Part shown: in pieces, positions 20,917 through 30,832 of the stretch
Layout: each line of letters opens with the position of its first letter
Numbering within the stretch: position 1 is the stretch's first letter
Source of the DNA: Grimontia celer
GTDB taxonomy: Bacteria > Pseudomonadota > Gammaproteobacteria > Enterobacterales > Vibrionaceae
NCBI RefSeq assembly: GCF_900055185.1
Contig: NZ_FIZX01000004.1
Span: forward strand, 1-64,000
Direction: 5' to 3'
DNA length: 64,000 bases
Notes under the pieces: generated by a model
Database searches by the model: none
What the model saw: the letters and a program-made list of their open reading frames with translations, nothing else
What the model was told of the DNA's origin: nothing
Program-made: the position numbers and the translations under genes

Positions 20917-20933
20917 TCGGGAGGCTTTTTTTT
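20855..20933 (+). promoter_or_regulatory. pyrBI attenuator: pause hairpin, U-run and terminator
   Basis: A pause hairpin (GCCGA/TCGGC, 20,855-20,867) and a U-rich tract (20,877-20,889) are followed by an intrinsic terminator with stem AAAGCCTCC/GGAGGCTTT (20,904-20,929) and eight T. The terminator stands about 80 bp before pyrB, so it decides readthrough into the structural genes. Confidence 0.85.
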
Positions 20934-21014
20934 GACCAAAATGTACCATCCACCATGTTGCACTGGCTGTTTTCACCCAGCCAACGCATGGAATTTGTTA
21001 AGGGAAGAGAAGAC

Positions 21015-21944
21015 ATGGCGACCTCGCTGCACAATAAACACATCATCTCCATCCCGGAGTTGTCCCGCGAAGAACTGGAACTTATCGTCGACACTGCCGG
21101 CAAACTGAAAGCGGAACCGAACCCTACCGTGTTGAAGAACAAGGTAGTCGCGAGTTGCTTCTTCGAGGCATCAACCCGCACCCGCCTGTCTTTCGAAACA
21201 GCGGTTCAGCGTCTTGGTGGCACAGTCATTGGTTTTCCGGATGGCGGAAATACGTCTTCCGGTAAAAAAGGCGAAACCTTGTCTGACTCGGTACAGGTCA
21301 TCTCTTCTTATGTTGATGCATTCGTAATGCGTCACCCGAAAGAAGGTGCTGCCCGCCTGGCTTCAGAGTTCTCCAAAGGTGTGCCTGTGATTAATGGCGG
21401 CGATGGCGCCAACCAGCACCCAACCCAAACCCTACTGGACCTTTTCAGCATTTACGAAACCCAAGGGCGTTTGGACAACCTGAAAGTGGCCATGGTTGGT
21501 GATCTGAAATACGGCCGCACCGTGCATTCTCTGACTCAGGCACTGTCGAAGTTCGATAACAACCAGTTCTATTTCATCGCACCAGAAGCACTGGCGATGC
21601 CGGACTACATTCTGGAAGAATTGGACGAGCAAGGCATCCATTACAGCCTGCACACCAGCATCGAAGACGTCGTGCCGGAACTCGACATTCTGTACATGAC
21701 GCGTGTTCAGAAAGAGCGTTTTGACGAGTCCGAGTACCAACACATCAAAGCGGCGTTTATTCTCGACACCCCACAGCTTGCCAATGCCCGCGATAACCTG
21801 AAGGTGCTTCACCCACTGCCGCGCGTAGATGAAATCACGGTCGCAGTCGACAAAACCCCTTACGCCTACTACTTCGAGCAGGCGGAAAATGGGGTGTATG
21901 CGCGTCAGGCATTACTGGCACTGGTTATCAACGGAAGCGTTTAA
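21015..21944 (+). CDS. pyrB: Aspartate carbamoyltransferase catalytic subunit
   Basis: This 309-aa subunit commits carbamoyl phosphate to pyrimidine synthesis. It has [13 protein letters not shown] (about 48-60), [17 protein letters not shown] (about 130) and LHPLPRVDE (about 266). The ATG at 21,015 gives [13 protein letters not shown], aligning with known PyrB N-termini; the in-frame ATG at 20,955 would add 20 unsupported residues. pyrI follows after 15 bp, so the holoenzyme is the allosteric type. Confidence 0.97.
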   Translation: MATSLHNKHIISIPELSREELELIVDTAGKLKAEPNPTVLKNKVVASCFFEASTRTRLSFETAVQRLGGTVIGFPDGGNTSSGKKGETLSDSVQVISSYVDAFVMRHPKEGAARLASEFSKGVPVINGGDGANQHPTQTLLDLFSIYETQGRLDNLKVAMVGDLKYGRTVHSLTQALSKFDNNQFYFIAPEALAMPDYILEELDEQGIHYSLHTSIEDVVPELDILYMTRVQKERFDESEYQHIKAAFILDTPQLANARDNLKVLHPLPRVDEITVAVDKTPYAYYFEQAENGVYARQALLALVINGSV

Positions 21945-21959
21945 GGCAGGAGAAACAAC

Positions 21960-22427
21960 ATGGTTAAAGAACACAAATTACAGGTTGAAGCCATCAAGAA
22001 CGGCACAGTTATCGACCATATCCCTGCAAATGTCGGCTTTAAAGTCATGAAGCTGTTTAAGCTGCACAAAACCAACGAACGCGTGACCGTGGGTTTGAAC
22101 CTGCCTTCCTCAGCACTGGGTGCGAAAGATCTGATCAAGATTGAAAACATCTTCGTGTCTGAAGAGCAGGCGCAACAACTGGCACTCTACGCCCCTAAAG
22201 CTACCGTCAACCAAATCGAGAACTATCAAGTCGTCGCCAAAATCCCCCTGACGCTGCCTAAGAGCATTCTGGGTGTGTTCCGTTGTCCTAACTCCAACTG
22301 CATCACTCACGACGAAAAAGCCGTTGAGAGCAGCTTCAACGTGATTGAGAAAACTGACGATATCCACCTAAAGTGCAAATACTGTGAGAAGGTGTTCTCG
22401 CGCGAAATCATGACAGAAAGCCACTGA
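21960..22427 (+). CDS. pyrI: Aspartate carbamoyltransferase regulatory subunit
   Basis: This 155-aa subunit gives the enzyme CTP inhibition and ATP activation. The N-terminal nucleotide-binding domain starts [21 protein letters not shown]. The C-terminal zinc domain carries Cys109, Cys114, Cys139 and Cys142. It is cotranscribed with pyrB. Confidence 0.97.
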   Translation: MVKEHKLQVEAIKNGTVIDHIPANVGFKVMKLFKLHKTNERVTVGLNLPSSALGAKDLIKIENIFVSEEQAQQLALYAPKATVNQIENYQVVAKIPLTLPKSILGVFRCPNSNCITHDEKAVESSFNVIEKTDDIHLKCKYCEKVFSREIMTESH

Positions 22428-22444
22428 TCGTTTTCTCTGCGCAA

Positions 22445-22470
22445 AAAAGCCAGCCTTTGCGCTGGCTTTT
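22445..22470 (+). terminator. Terminator after pyrI
   Basis: The perfect 10-bp stem AAAAGCCAGC/GCTGGCTTTT is followed by CTTGT, 17 bp past pyrI. Confidence 0.85.
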
Positions 22471-22594
22471 CTTGTCCATGAGCGGAACATTACATGGTGT
22501 CGGGTATAAAATGTGATGGAATTGGGTTTACGTCGGGCGAGTCGCCATGCAGACTAACCACCCTACCGAAAAACATTGAATGAAGGATTGGTAA

Positions 22595-22984
22595 ATGACT
22601 AAAGTGCTTCACACTGAACACGCTCCAGCAGCAATTGGCCCATACATTCAGGGCGTCGATCTGGGTAACATGGTACTGACTTCAGGCCAAATCCCAGTGA
22701 ACCCTGTCACTGGTGAAGTGTCAGCGGACATCGCTGTTCAAGCACGCCAGTCTCTGGAAAACGTGAAAGCAGTTGTTGAATCTTCAGGCCTGACTGTTAG
22801 CGACATCGTTAAACTGACCGTATTCGTAAAAGATCTGAACGACTTCGGTACTGTTAACGAGGTATATGGCAAATTCTTCGACGAGCACGGTGTAGAACAC
22901 TACCCAGCACGCTCTTGTGTTGAAGTCGCTCGTCTGCCTAAAGATGTTGGTATCGAAATCGAAGCGATCGCGGTACGCAAATAA
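22595..22984 (+). CDS. ridA: 2-iminobutanoate/2-iminopropanoate deaminase RidA
   Basis: This 129-aa enzyme hydrolyses reactive enamine/imine products of PLP enzymes and so protects metabolism. The family motif YPARSCVEVARLPKD is present with the substrate-binding Arg106. ridA next to pyrI is a common arrangement in gammaproteobacteria. Confidence 0.96.
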   Translation: MTKVLHTEHAPAAIGPYIQGVDLGNMVLTSGQIPVNPVTGEVSADIAVQARQSLENVKAVVESSGLTVSDIVKLTVFVKDLNDFGTVNEVYGKFFDEHGVEHYPARSCVEVARLPKDVGIEIEAIAVRK

Positions 22985-23021
22985 TCTTTCTAGGTCGCAT
23001 GACTTTGATTGAACGAGAATG

Positions 23022-23054
23022 AAAAAAGCGACCAAAAGAAAAGGTCGCTTTTTT
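23022..23054. terminator. Bidirectional terminator between ridA and idi
   Basis: The perfect 12-bp stem AAAAAAGCGACC/GGTCGCTTTTTT lies between convergent genes, with U-tracts available in both directions. Confidence 0.88.
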
Positions 23055-23072
23055 ATTGTCTGAGCAAAACTG

Positions 23073-23609
23073 CTAAGCCGCCAACTGCACTTCAATCTTG
23101 TCGACAACTTCATGGAACCAAGCCGTAAACTGCTCGGGCTTGTTGCCCATTGCGGCACTCATTTCCTGCTGAGGCCACCAGCGCCAGTCCATCACTTCAT
23201 CAGGATTGGGAACCAGGGTGACATCGTCTACCTGACAGACAATGATTTGGTCCAACTCATGCTCAGTCAGATTGTTATCAAGCTCAGCGCGATAGCAAAA
23301 AGACTCGCCCATCTCGAAGCTGAGCGGCGCAACAATGCCAAGCTCTTCGTTCAAGCGACGCTTCGCTGCAGCTTCAAAAGACTCCCCCTGCATAGGGTGC
23401 GAGCAACAGGTATTGGTCCACAACCCACCGCTGTGGTACTTACCCATCGCTCTTTGCTGGAGCAGGTATTCACGGCCATGCGGCGTTTCCCGGTAAATCA
23501 TCACCGAAAAAGCCAGATGCAAAAGCCCTTGCTCGTGCGCAGCCAGTTTTTCGGCAAGCCCCGTTGGCTCGCCATTTTCTGTTACCAGAACAACCTGATC
23601 TCTCAGCAT
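23073..23609 (-). CDS. idi: Isopentenyl-diphosphate delta-isomerase, type I
   Basis: This 178-aa Nudix-fold enzyme interconverts IPP and DMAPP for isoprenoid synthesis. Catalytic-region motifs TNTCCSHP (active-site Cys) and the Nudix-like block EAAAKRRLNEELGI are present. The start at 23,609 is chosen because the longer in-frame ORF (to 23,687) would begin inside the plsC terminator hairpin, and the family N-terminus fits MLRDQVVLVTENGEP. Confidence 0.92.
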   Translation of the reverse strand: MLRDQVVLVTENGEPTGLAEKLAAHEQGLLHLAFSVMIYRETPHGREYLLQQRAMGKYHSGGLWTNTCCSHPMQGESFEAAAKRRLNEELGIVAPLSFEMGESFCYRAELDNNLTEHELDQIIVCQVDDVTLVPNPDEVMDWRWWPQQEMSAAMGNKPEQFTAWFHEVVDKIEVQLAA

Positions 23610-23654
23610 ACCTGTCTTACTTCTCTTACAAATCAGAGGCTTCTTAAAACACAA

Positions 23655-23681
23655 AAAGGATACGCATCTGCGTATCCTTTC
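23655..23681 (-). terminator. Terminator after plsC
   Basis: The perfect 12-bp stem AAAGGATACGCA/TGCGTATCCTTT is followed on the minus strand by TTTGTGTTTT. It separates plsC from idi. Confidence 0.85.
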
Positions 23682-23704
23682 GTTCATTGTTACTGAGTAG
23701 TTTA

Positions 23705-24430
23705 TTACTTCTTGTTGAGCTCGGCTACTTCCGCGTCCAGTTCTGCCAGTTTAGCCGCCATGATGTCATGACACTTCTTCGCCAATTCGCGCACATTGTC
23801 TTTGTCATAGCCTTCGATAGAAATCGGATCCATCACTTCCACAATGATGTGCCCGTTATCGCCACGTGAAGCACTCAGGTGCTTGGTTGAACTACAAACG
23901 ATAGGAACGATAGGCACGCCTGCACCGATGGCGGCATGGAACGCACCGGTTTTGAATGGCAGCAGACCGCGGCCGCGTGAGCGCGTACCCTCAGGGAACA
24001 ACCAAACAGAAACGTCATTGTCTTTAATTTGGTCAACCACCTGGCCAATGGTACCAACCGCTTTGCTACGGTTGTTGCGGTCAATCAGGATGTTACCGGT
24101 CAACCAGTACAAGGTACCGAAAATAGGAATGTATGCGAGGCTTTTCTTACCCACGGTCACGGCGCGCGGGCGAACAGCATTTGATACGGTCACCAAGTCC
24201 CAGTTGCTCTGGTGGTTAGCGATGTAAACACAGGTGCCAACGTCTTTTGATGCTTCGGACTGGCGCAGGTCAAGCTTGATGCCAAACAGAGAAGAAAGCT
24301 TGCCAAACATGCGGCCGAAAGTATAAACGTGCTTTGGATTTCTCGGGCTGAACAGGCAGTAACCACAACCGAATACAAGCATGAAAATCGCAAACAACGC
24401 GACAGCCAGCAGTCGCAGTATAAAGTACAT
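23705..24430 (-). CDS. plsC: 1-acylglycerol-3-phosphate O-acyltransferase
   Basis: This 241-aa membrane enzyme adds the second acyl chain to lysophosphatidic acid. A hydrophobic N-terminal helix (about 3-25) anchors it. The catalytic motif is NHQSNWD (His73, Asp78) and the substrate motif FPEGTRSRG is at 145-153. It lies downstream of parC, separated by a terminator. Confidence 0.95.
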   Translation of the reverse strand: MYFILRLLAVALFAIFMLVFGCGYCLFSPRNPKHVYTFGRMFGKLSSLFGIKLDLRQSEASKDVGTCVYIANHQSNWDLVTVSNAVRPRAVTVGKKSLAYIPIFGTLYWLTGNILIDRNNRSKAVGTIGQVVDQIKDNDVSVWLFPEGTRSRGRGLLPFKTGAFHAAIGAGVPIVPIVCSSTKHLSASRGDNGHIIVEVMDPISIEGYDKDNVRELAKKCHDIMAAKLAELDAEVAELNKK

Positions 24431-24586
24431 TCAAATTCTCCTAACACCATTTAGCCGCAAAGAATCAGGCTGTTGGCCTGGGGCGGTCGGGTAAAAATTA
24501 CAGCGTACACTTGTTCGCTTAAATTGGCTGCGACTAGTATACGCATGCATTGACAAAAATCATCAACCTTCGGTTAACAAGACGAA

Positions 24587-24612
24587 AAAAAGCCCTCCGT
24601 AGAGGGCTTTTT
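24587..24612 (-). terminator. Terminator after parC
   Basis: The stem AAAGCCCTC/GAGGGCTTT is followed on the minus strand by a run of T, directly after the parC stop. Confidence 0.85.
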
Positions 24613-24613
24613 C

Positions 24614-26908
24614 CTATTCAGCTTCCGGAATATCTGGCGCTGAGGTTTCTGCCGACGATGTGTCTGGTGTCACCACCTCGATAGCCGTTACTCGCTGCAA
24701 ACCTCGTGGCAGCATAGAGCCGCGTCGGCCGCGCTCACCACGGAAATTATCCATGTCCGCAGGTTTCAATGACAGCTTGCGCTTACCGGCATGCAGAGTC
24801 ACGGTTGAGCCTTGTGGAATAACGAACAATTGCGCCAACAGCTCTTCACGGGCTTTCGCGCGCGCAGAAGGAATGTTGATGATCTTGTTACCTTTACCTT
24901 TACCCAGTTGAGGCAGCTCTTTCACCGGGAACACCAGCATACGGCCTTCATTAGTGATAGCGACGATATCGTCATTGTCGATATCAAACACACGTTGTGG
25001 TGCCATTACTTCAGCAGCTTGAGGCAGGCTCAACAAGGCTTTACCGCTGCGGTTTTTCGAAAGAAGGTCGTCTTGCTTACACACAAAGCCATAACCCGCA
25101 TCTGACGCCATCAGCACCAGATGATCGTTCTCGCCCATCATCACATGGCGCACTGTCGTACCTGCTGTGATGTTCAAGCGGCCAGTAATCGGCTCACCCT
25201 GACTACGCGCAGAGGGCAGACTGTGCGACTCAAGTGCGTAGCTGCGGCCATCAGTGCCGATAAACACAGCGGGCTGATTACTCTTACCACGTGCGGACGC
25301 CAGATAATTATCACCAGACTTATAGCTCAGCGTGGTCGCATCAACATCGTGGCCTTTCGCATGACGGATCCAACCTTTTTCAGACAGAACCACAGTAATT
25401 GGCTCGCTCGGGATCAAATCACGCTCTGTCATCGCTTTCGCTTCAGCGCGTTCAATCAATGGCGAGCGGCGATCGTCGCCGTACTTTTCAGCATCTGCCA
25501 GAATTTCTTTCTTCAGCAGGGTATTCATACGGCGCTCAGAACCCAGCAGCTTTTCCAGTTGCTCGCGCTCTTTGTTCAGCTCATCCTGCTCGCCACGGAT
25601 CTTGATCTCTTCCAGTTTTGCCAACTGGCGGAGTTTGATTTCAAGGATCGCTTCGGCTTGCTTCTCGCTGAGGTCAAAACGACTCATCAGCTCTTTTTTC
25701 GGCTCGTCTTCGGTGCGGATGATCTCAATCACTTCATCAATGTTGAGATACGCAGCCAACAAACCTTCCAGGATGTGCAGACGGGCCAGTACTTTGTCCA
25801 GACGGTATTGCAGACGGCGACGCACGGTTTCGCGGCGGTATTCCAGCCACTCAGTCAGGATTCTAACCAGACCCTTCACCTGAGGACGGCCATCAAGACC
25901 AATCATGTTCAGGTTAACGCGGTAGCTCTTTTCCAGATCTGTTGAAACGAACAGGTGGTTCATCAGTTGATCGCAATCCACACGGTTTGAGCGTGGAACA
26001 ATCACAATACGGGTCGGGTTTTCATGATCCGACTCGTCACGCAAGTCGTCGACCATCGGCAATTTCTTCGCGCGCATCTGGTTAGCGATTTGCTCCAGAA
26101 GCTTCGCACCGGAAACCTGATGCGGCAGCGCGGTGATCACGATATCGCCGTTGTCTTTGTGCCAGCAAGCACGCATCTTGATGGAACCACGACCATCGCG
26201 GTACAGCTTCTTGAGCTCTACCTGCGGTGTAATGATTTCGGCTTCGGTCGGATAATCCGGGCCTTTGACATGCTCAAGCAGGTCATCCAGCTCCAGTTTT
26301 GGCGTATCAATCAACGCCACCAGCGCATTTGCCACTTCACGGGCGTTGTGCGGTGGGATGTCAGTCGCCATACCGACTGCGATACCGGTCACGCCGTTCA
26401 GCAGGATATGCGGTAGACGCGCAGGCAGCGCTTTCGGCTCCTTCATGGTGCCGTCGAAGTTTGGCTGCCAGTCAACAGTGCCTTGTCCTAATTCAGACAG
26501 CAGCACTTCCGAGAAACGTGACAGGCGCGATTCAGTGTAACGCATCGCCGCGAAGGATTTCGGATCGTCTGGCGCACCCCAGTTGCCCTGACCATCAACC
26601 AGCGGGTAACGGTAAGAGAACGGCTGCGCCATCAATACCATGGCTTCGTAACAGGCGGAGTCACCGTGTGGGTGATACTTACCCAGCACGTCACCGACGG
26701 TACGGGCAGATTTCTTGTATTTGGCAGTTGCCGACAGGCCAAGCTCAGACATCGCATAAATAATGCGGCGCTGTACCGGCTTCAGGCCGTCACCGATAAA
26801 AGGCAGTGCACGGTCCATGATGACGTACATCGAATAGTTGAGGTATGCATCCTCAGTAAACTTCCTCAGCGGAAGCTGTTCGACACCGTCATAAGTGATA
26901 TCAGTCAT
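24614..26908 (-). CDS. parC: DNA topoisomerase IV subunit A
   Basis: This 764-aa subunit decatenates daughter chromosomes together with ParE. The active-site Tyr124 lies in [11 protein letters not shown]. The quinolone-resistance region reads [15 protein letters not shown] with Ser84 and Glu88, the residues found in drug-sensitive strains. Beta-pinwheel repeats fill the C-terminus (about 500-740). It follows parE after 28 bp. Confidence 0.97.
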   Translation of the reverse strand: MTDITYDGVEQLPLRKFTEDAYLNYSMYVIMDRALPFIGDGLKPVQRRIIYAMSELGLSATAKYKKSARTVGDVLGKYHPHGDSACYEAMVLMAQPFSYRYPLVDGQGNWGAPDDPKSFAAMRYTESRLSRFSEVLLSELGQGTVDWQPNFDGTMKEPKALPARLPHILLNGVTGIAVGMATDIPPHNAREVANALVALIDTPKLELDDLLEHVKGPDYPTEAEIITPQVELKKLYRDGRGSIKMRACWHKDNGDIVITALPHQVSGAKLLEQIANQMRAKKLPMVDDLRDESDHENPTRIVIVPRSNRVDCDQLMNHLFVSTDLEKSYRVNLNMIGLDGRPQVKGLVRILTEWLEYRRETVRRRLQYRLDKVLARLHILEGLLAAYLNIDEVIEIIRTEDEPKKELMSRFDLSEKQAEAILEIKLRQLAKLEEIKIRGEQDELNKEREQLEKLLGSERRMNTLLKKEILADAEKYGDDRRSPLIERAEAKAMTERDLIPSEPITVVLSEKGWIRHAKGHDVDATTLSYKSGDNYLASARGKSNQPAVFIGTDGRSYALESHSLPSARSQGEPITGRLNITAGTTVRHVMMGENDHLVLMASDAGYGFVCKQDDLLSKNRSGKALLSLPQAAEVMAPQRVFDIDNDDIVAITNEGRMLVFPVKELPQLGKGKGNKIINIPSARAKAREELLAQLFVIPQGSTVTLHAGKRKLSLKPADMDNFRGERGRRGSMLPRGLQRVTAIEVVTPDTSSAETSAPDIPEAE

Positions 26909-26936
26909 TGAAAACGTCCGATCTTAAAATTCTTGC

Positions 26937-28829
26937 TTAAACTTCGGTCAGCTCAGCCATGTCGCCTTTGTCTTGCAACCAGTGGCGGCGGTCTTCTGCG
27001 CGTTTCTTACCCAGGAGCATGTCCATCATGCGATCCGTTTCTTCCTGATCGTCAATGGTCAACTGAACCAGACGGCGGGTATTCGGATCCATGGTGGTTT
27101 CGCGAAGCTGCAGTGGGTTCATCTCACCCAGACCTTTAAATCGCTGTACGTCGATTTTGGCGCGCTTCTGGCTCAAACGCTCAAGGATGCCCGCTTTCTC
27201 TTCGTCATCCAGTGCGTAATACACTTCTTTGCCGCAATCGATACGGTAAAGCGGTGGCATTGCCACATACACGTGACCAGCTCTCACCAGCGCCTGGAAG
27301 TGCTTCACGAATAGCGCACAAAGCAGTGTGGCAATGTGAAGACCATCCGAGTCCGCATCGGCGAGGATACAAACCTTGCCGTAACGCAGGCCGCTCAGAT
27401 CTTCACTGTCCGGGTCGATACCCAGCGCTACAGAAATATCGTGAACTTCCTGAGAGGCCAAAACCTGATCAGCTGAAACTTCCCACGTGTTCAGGATCTT
27501 ACCGCGAAGCGGCATGATGGCCTGAAATTCACGGTCACGGGCTTGCTTGGCAGAACCACCTGCCGAGTCACCCTCGACGAGGAAGAGTTCAGTGCGCGCC
27601 AGATCCTGCATTGAGCAGTCTGTCAGCTTGCCCGGCAGTGCTGGGCCTGACGCCACTTTCTTACGCACTACCTTCTTCGCGGCGCGCATACGGCGGTGCG
27701 CATTAGCAATACAAACTTCTGCCAGTTGTTCCGCCAGTTGCGGACGCTCGTTCAGCCACAAGCTGAACGCGTCTTTTACGACGCCTGATACGAATGCAGC
27801 ACATTGACGCGATGACAGACGCTCTTTGGTCTGGCCCGCAAACTGCGGATCCTGCATTTTTACAGACAGCACGTAGGCACAGCGATCCCAGATATCATCA
27901 GCTGTCAGCTTAACGCCGCGTGGCAACAGATTGCGGAATTCACAGAACTCGCGCATTGCATCCAGAAGGCCCTGACGAAGGCCATTCACGTGCGTACCGC
28001 CTTGAGCGGTTGGTATCAAGTTAACGTAACTTTCAGCAATCAGCTCACCACCTTCCGGTAACCAGATAACTGCCCAATCGGCCGCTTCATGTGGCGCATT
28101 GAATTCACCTACAAATGGTTCTGCCGGCAGCAGTTCGTAACCTTTTACGCCTTCTGCCAGATAATCTTTCAGGCCACTTTCGTAGCACCACTTGGTGGTT
28201 TCATCAGTGTTCTTGTCGGTAAAGACGATTTCAAGCCCAGGACAAAGTACGGCCTTGGCTTTCAGAATGCTTTTCAGACGGGAAACCGAGAATTTTGGTG
28301 AGTCGAAGTAGCTCGAATCTGGCCAGAAGTGAACACGCGTGCCTTTTGCACGGCGCCCACAAGTACCGGTTACTGTCAGTTCCTGTACTTTATCGCCATG
28401 TTCGAAGGCGATTTCATACACCTGACCGTCACGTTTTACCGAGACTTCGACACGGTTAGACAGGGCGTTTACAACCGAAATACCCACACCGTGCAAACCT
28501 CCACTGAACTGATAGTTCTTGTTGGAGAATTTGCCACCGGCGTGGAGCTTACAAAGGATCAGTTCTACACCTGAAACCCCTTCTTCCGGGTGAATGTCCA
28601 CCGGCATGCCACGGCCGTCATCAATCACTTCAAGGGACTGATCCGCATGAAGGATGACTTCCACTTTACGTGCATGTCCCGCCAATGCCTCATCGACACT
28701 GTTGTCGATAACTTCTTGACCGAGATGATTTGGACGGGTCGTGTCTGTATACATACCGGGACGACGACGCACCGGCTCAAGACCATTGAGAACTTCAATG
28801 GATCCCGCGTTATAAACTTGCTCTGTCAT
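26937..28829 (-). CDS. parE: DNA topoisomerase IV subunit B
   Basis: This 630-aa ATPase subunit of topoisomerase IV has the GHKL ATP site (DNSVDEALAGHA near 42, DDGRGMPV, GLHGVGISVVNALS). The TOPRIM domain has EGDSAGGSAKQARDR (about 418). It is in the order nudF-yqiB-cpdA-yqiA-parE-parC, the conserved enteric cluster, with a 97-bp gap behind yqiA. Confidence 0.97.
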   Translation of the reverse strand: MTEQVYNAGSIEVLNGLEPVRRRPGMYTDTTRPNHLGQEVIDNSVDEALAGHARKVEVILHADQSLEVIDDGRGMPVDIHPEEGVSGVELILCKLHAGGKFSNKNYQFSGGLHGVGISVVNALSNRVEVSVKRDGQVYEIAFEHGDKVQELTVTGTCGRRAKGTRVHFWPDSSYFDSPKFSVSRLKSILKAKAVLCPGLEIVFTDKNTDETTKWCYESGLKDYLAEGVKGYELLPAEPFVGEFNAPHEAADWAVIWLPEGGELIAESYVNLIPTAQGGTHVNGLRQGLLDAMREFCEFRNLLPRGVKLTADDIWDRCAYVLSVKMQDPQFAGQTKERLSSRQCAAFVSGVVKDAFSLWLNERPQLAEQLAEVCIANAHRRMRAAKKVVRKKVASGPALPGKLTDCSMQDLARTELFLVEGDSAGGSAKQARDREFQAIMPLRGKILNTWEVSADQVLASQEVHDISVALGIDPDSEDLSGLRYGKVCILADADSDGLHIATLLCALFVKHFQALVRAGHVYVAMPPLYRIDCGKEVYYALDDEEKAGILERLSQKRAKIDVQRFKGLGEMNPLQLRETTMDPNTRRLVQLTIDDQEETDRMMDMLLGKKRAEDRRHWLQDKGDMAELTEV

Positions 28830-28926
28830 AGATGAATGGTTTTCTAAATTTTGTCACATGGTCAGTGATGCCGCGCTAGCTTGTCAAATATTGTCACAGC
28901 TAACGAGGTTATTCTGTGAGTTGTGG

Positions 28927-29505
28927 TCACAGTCCCAGGAATTGAATGATTTCAGCGGGGTATCTGTCGAATCCGACAAAAGCATGATCGCCACCTGCTT
29001 CAACAGTTTGCTTGCAACCCTGGTATTTAGCGACGGCCTCTCGGTAATCAAGCACTTCATCGCCTTCTTGCTGCAGCAACCAGAGTGTCTCTGGATGAGA
29101 AATCACATCCACATCCAAGGCTTTCAACTCATCCATATGATGAGGCTCAAGCAGGTACTCTTCTCCGGTGTAAGGATTTTGCTGAGGCCCGAGGTAATCG
29201 GCCAACAAGTCATAAGGCTTTACCGCTGGGTTCACCAGCGCGGCACGAAACCCATAATGGGCATTTAGCCATGTCGATAGATAGCCACCGAGAGAACTAC
29301 CAACCAAACCTATCTGATAGTCACCTTTGAAGGTTTCAATTATATGTTGGAGTTGGTGTGCGGCTTCGGCAGGGTAACAGGCGAGACGGGGAACTTCCAG
29401 CTTTATGTCTGGACGATGAAATTCGCACCAAGCCCGCATCTGCTCTGCCTTCGCAGAAAGCGGCGAGCTGTTAAAACCATGAATGTAGAGGAGCAAGGGC
29501 TTCAT
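28927..29505 (-). CDS. yqiA: YqiA-type esterase
   Basis: This 192-aa alpha/beta-hydrolase has the nucleophile motif Gly-Ser-Ser71-Leu-Gly in GLVGSSLGGYLSTWL and a C-terminal catalytic histidine in GGDHAFVGF. The E. coli homologue has esterase activity on short acyl esters; its physiological role is unclear. Only 3 bp separate it from cpdA. Confidence 0.93.
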   Translation of the reverse strand: MKPLLLYIHGFNSSPLSAKAEQMRAWCEFHRPDIKLEVPRLACYPAEAAHQLQHIIETFKGDYQIGLVGSSLGGYLSTWLNAHYGFRAALVNPAVKPYDLLADYLGPQQNPYTGEEYLLEPHHMDELKALDVDVISHPETLWLLQQEGDEVLDYREAVAKYQGCKQTVEAGGDHAFVGFDRYPAEIIQFLGL

Positions 29506-29508
29506 ATT

Positions 29509-30372
29509 TTAGTAGCCTGTTGAATTCATATCAGGCTGAAATTCCGTGCCCTTAAGTCGTCCTACGTGGGTGATAATGGTGCCGTCCTGATGTAATTCAA
29601 TTTCGCGCCAACCTGGATTAGTAGAATCCAGTGCAAAATCATCAGAATCAGGCTTGAATTGAATACAGGTTGAAGGTGCCGCCATGACGCGACGACCTTT
29701 ATGTTCGGTATCCAGCGCTTGGTGAATGTGGCCACACACCACGCCTTTCACATTGTTGTGCTTTTCAACCACCGCCCAGAAGTCTTCCTGATTATGGAGT
29801 TGGTGTTGATCCAGCCATGCACTGCCAGCGGGGAGCGGATGGTGGTGAAGTAGCACCAATGTATGACGGTCTTTGTTTGTTGATAGCGCGATATCAAGCA
29901 GAGAAAGTTGCTCGTCAGAGAGACGTCCATGCGGCACGCCTTTCACCTGGCTGTCCAATACCACCAGTTGCCAATGCTCTCCAACTAACACGCTATCGCA
30001 ACGTTGCAGCGTCGATTGCGCAAGAATGGAATGCATTTCCTGTTGGTAATCATGATTGCCCGGGAGCCAGAAACAAGGCTGCGACCAGTGAGCAATACCA
30101 TCAACAAAACGCTGATAGGACTCGGCGGTGTGATCCTGGGAAATATCGCCGGTCGCGATAATGGCATCAAACTCAACCTGACTGGATTGGATTTCACCGA
30201 CTACTGCCTGAAAACTCGCAGCCGTATTCACCCCAAGCAAACAACCATAAGGATCAGCAAAGAGATGGGTATCTGTAATTTGTAACAACCGGACGGTCTG
30301 GCTGTGTTGGCTTGGTAGATGGCTTATCCGCAACGTCTTGAAAACCCTGATCGTAAATACGCGCTCATGCAC
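29509..30372 (-). CDS. cpdA: 3',5'-cyclic-AMP phosphodiesterase CpdA
   Basis: This calcineurin-like metallophosphoesterase lowers cAMP and so tunes CRP control. Metal motifs are ITDTHLF, ATGDISQD, PGNHDY, LLHHHPLP and CGHIHQ. The GTG at 30,372 gives 287 aa but has no clear Shine-Dalgarno site. A TTG at 30,333 with AGGG about 11 nt upstream would give an N-terminus nearer the usual length. Confidence 0.93.
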   Translation of the reverse strand: MHERVFTIRVFKTLRISHLPSQHSQTVRLLQITDTHLFADPYGCLLGVNTAASFQAVVGEIQSSQVEFDAIIATGDISQDHTAESYQRFVDGIAHWSQPCFWLPGNHDYQQEMHSILAQSTLQRCDSVLVGEHWQLVVLDSQVKGVPHGRLSDEQLSLLDIALSTNKDRHTLVLLHHHPLPAGSAWLDQHQLHNQEDFWAVVEKHNNVKGVVCGHIHQALDTEHKGRRVMAAPSTCIQFKPDSDDFALDSTNPGWREIELHQDGTIITHVGRLKGTEFQPDMNSTGY

Positions 30373-30378
30373 GTCAAA

Positions 30379-30807
30379 CTAATAAATTATATTCTGTTTT
30401 GTTATACCGTTTTGCAGGCAATGCGCTAACCAGTCAGCAAGAAAAGCATTCACTTGATGCTTCTCATCTCTCTGGTGCATACGCGGGTTCGGATAATCAT
30501 AGCGCGGCTGGATGCGAGAAATCTGCTGTGTGGTACACACTTCGGCCACACGTGCATCATGATACATACGAACTGTGAGTCTGGGTCGCAAATATTGGGG
30601 CACTTCACCACGCTGCCAAATATCGAGCAAGGTGGTGTAACGCGTCGACTCTACGATATCCATCTGGAACTCATGTCCCTGGATTTCATAAACGCAGGAG
30701 TCCCCCACGTTATCGTCACGCGGCATCAGTCTTAGCAATTTAGCGTAATTGGTCTCGTACATACGCATCAGCGCATTCAAGTCGACTCTGTACCCTTGCC
30801 TCAACAT
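30379..30807 (-). CDS. yqiB: DUF1249 family protein YqiB
   Basis: This 142-aa cytoplasmic protein of unknown function is conserved in this cluster. Its core (VESTRYTTLLDIWQ, MYHDARVAEVCTTQQISRI, RYDYPNPRMHQRDEKHQVN) matches YqiB. The ATG at 30,807 is preferred over an upstream in-frame start because it has AAGGGT just before it and sits 25 bp after the nudF stop. Confidence 0.92.
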   Translation of the reverse strand: MLRQGYRVDLNALMRMYETNYAKLLRLMPRDDNVGDSCVYEIQGHEFQMDIVESTRYTTLLDIWQRGEVPQYLRPRLTVRMYHDARVAEVCTTQQISRIQPRYDYPNPRMHQRDEKHQVNAFLADWLAHCLQNGITKQNIIY

Positions 30808-30832
30808 ACCCTTATTCCCAATCGCTGCGTGT

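Noticed and set aside
25121-25945. Long plus-strand ORF opposite parC
   Set aside because: It lies wholly antisense to the conserved parC frame, has no ribosome-binding site and codes an unstructured Arg/Gln/His-rich sequence typical of a shadow frame.
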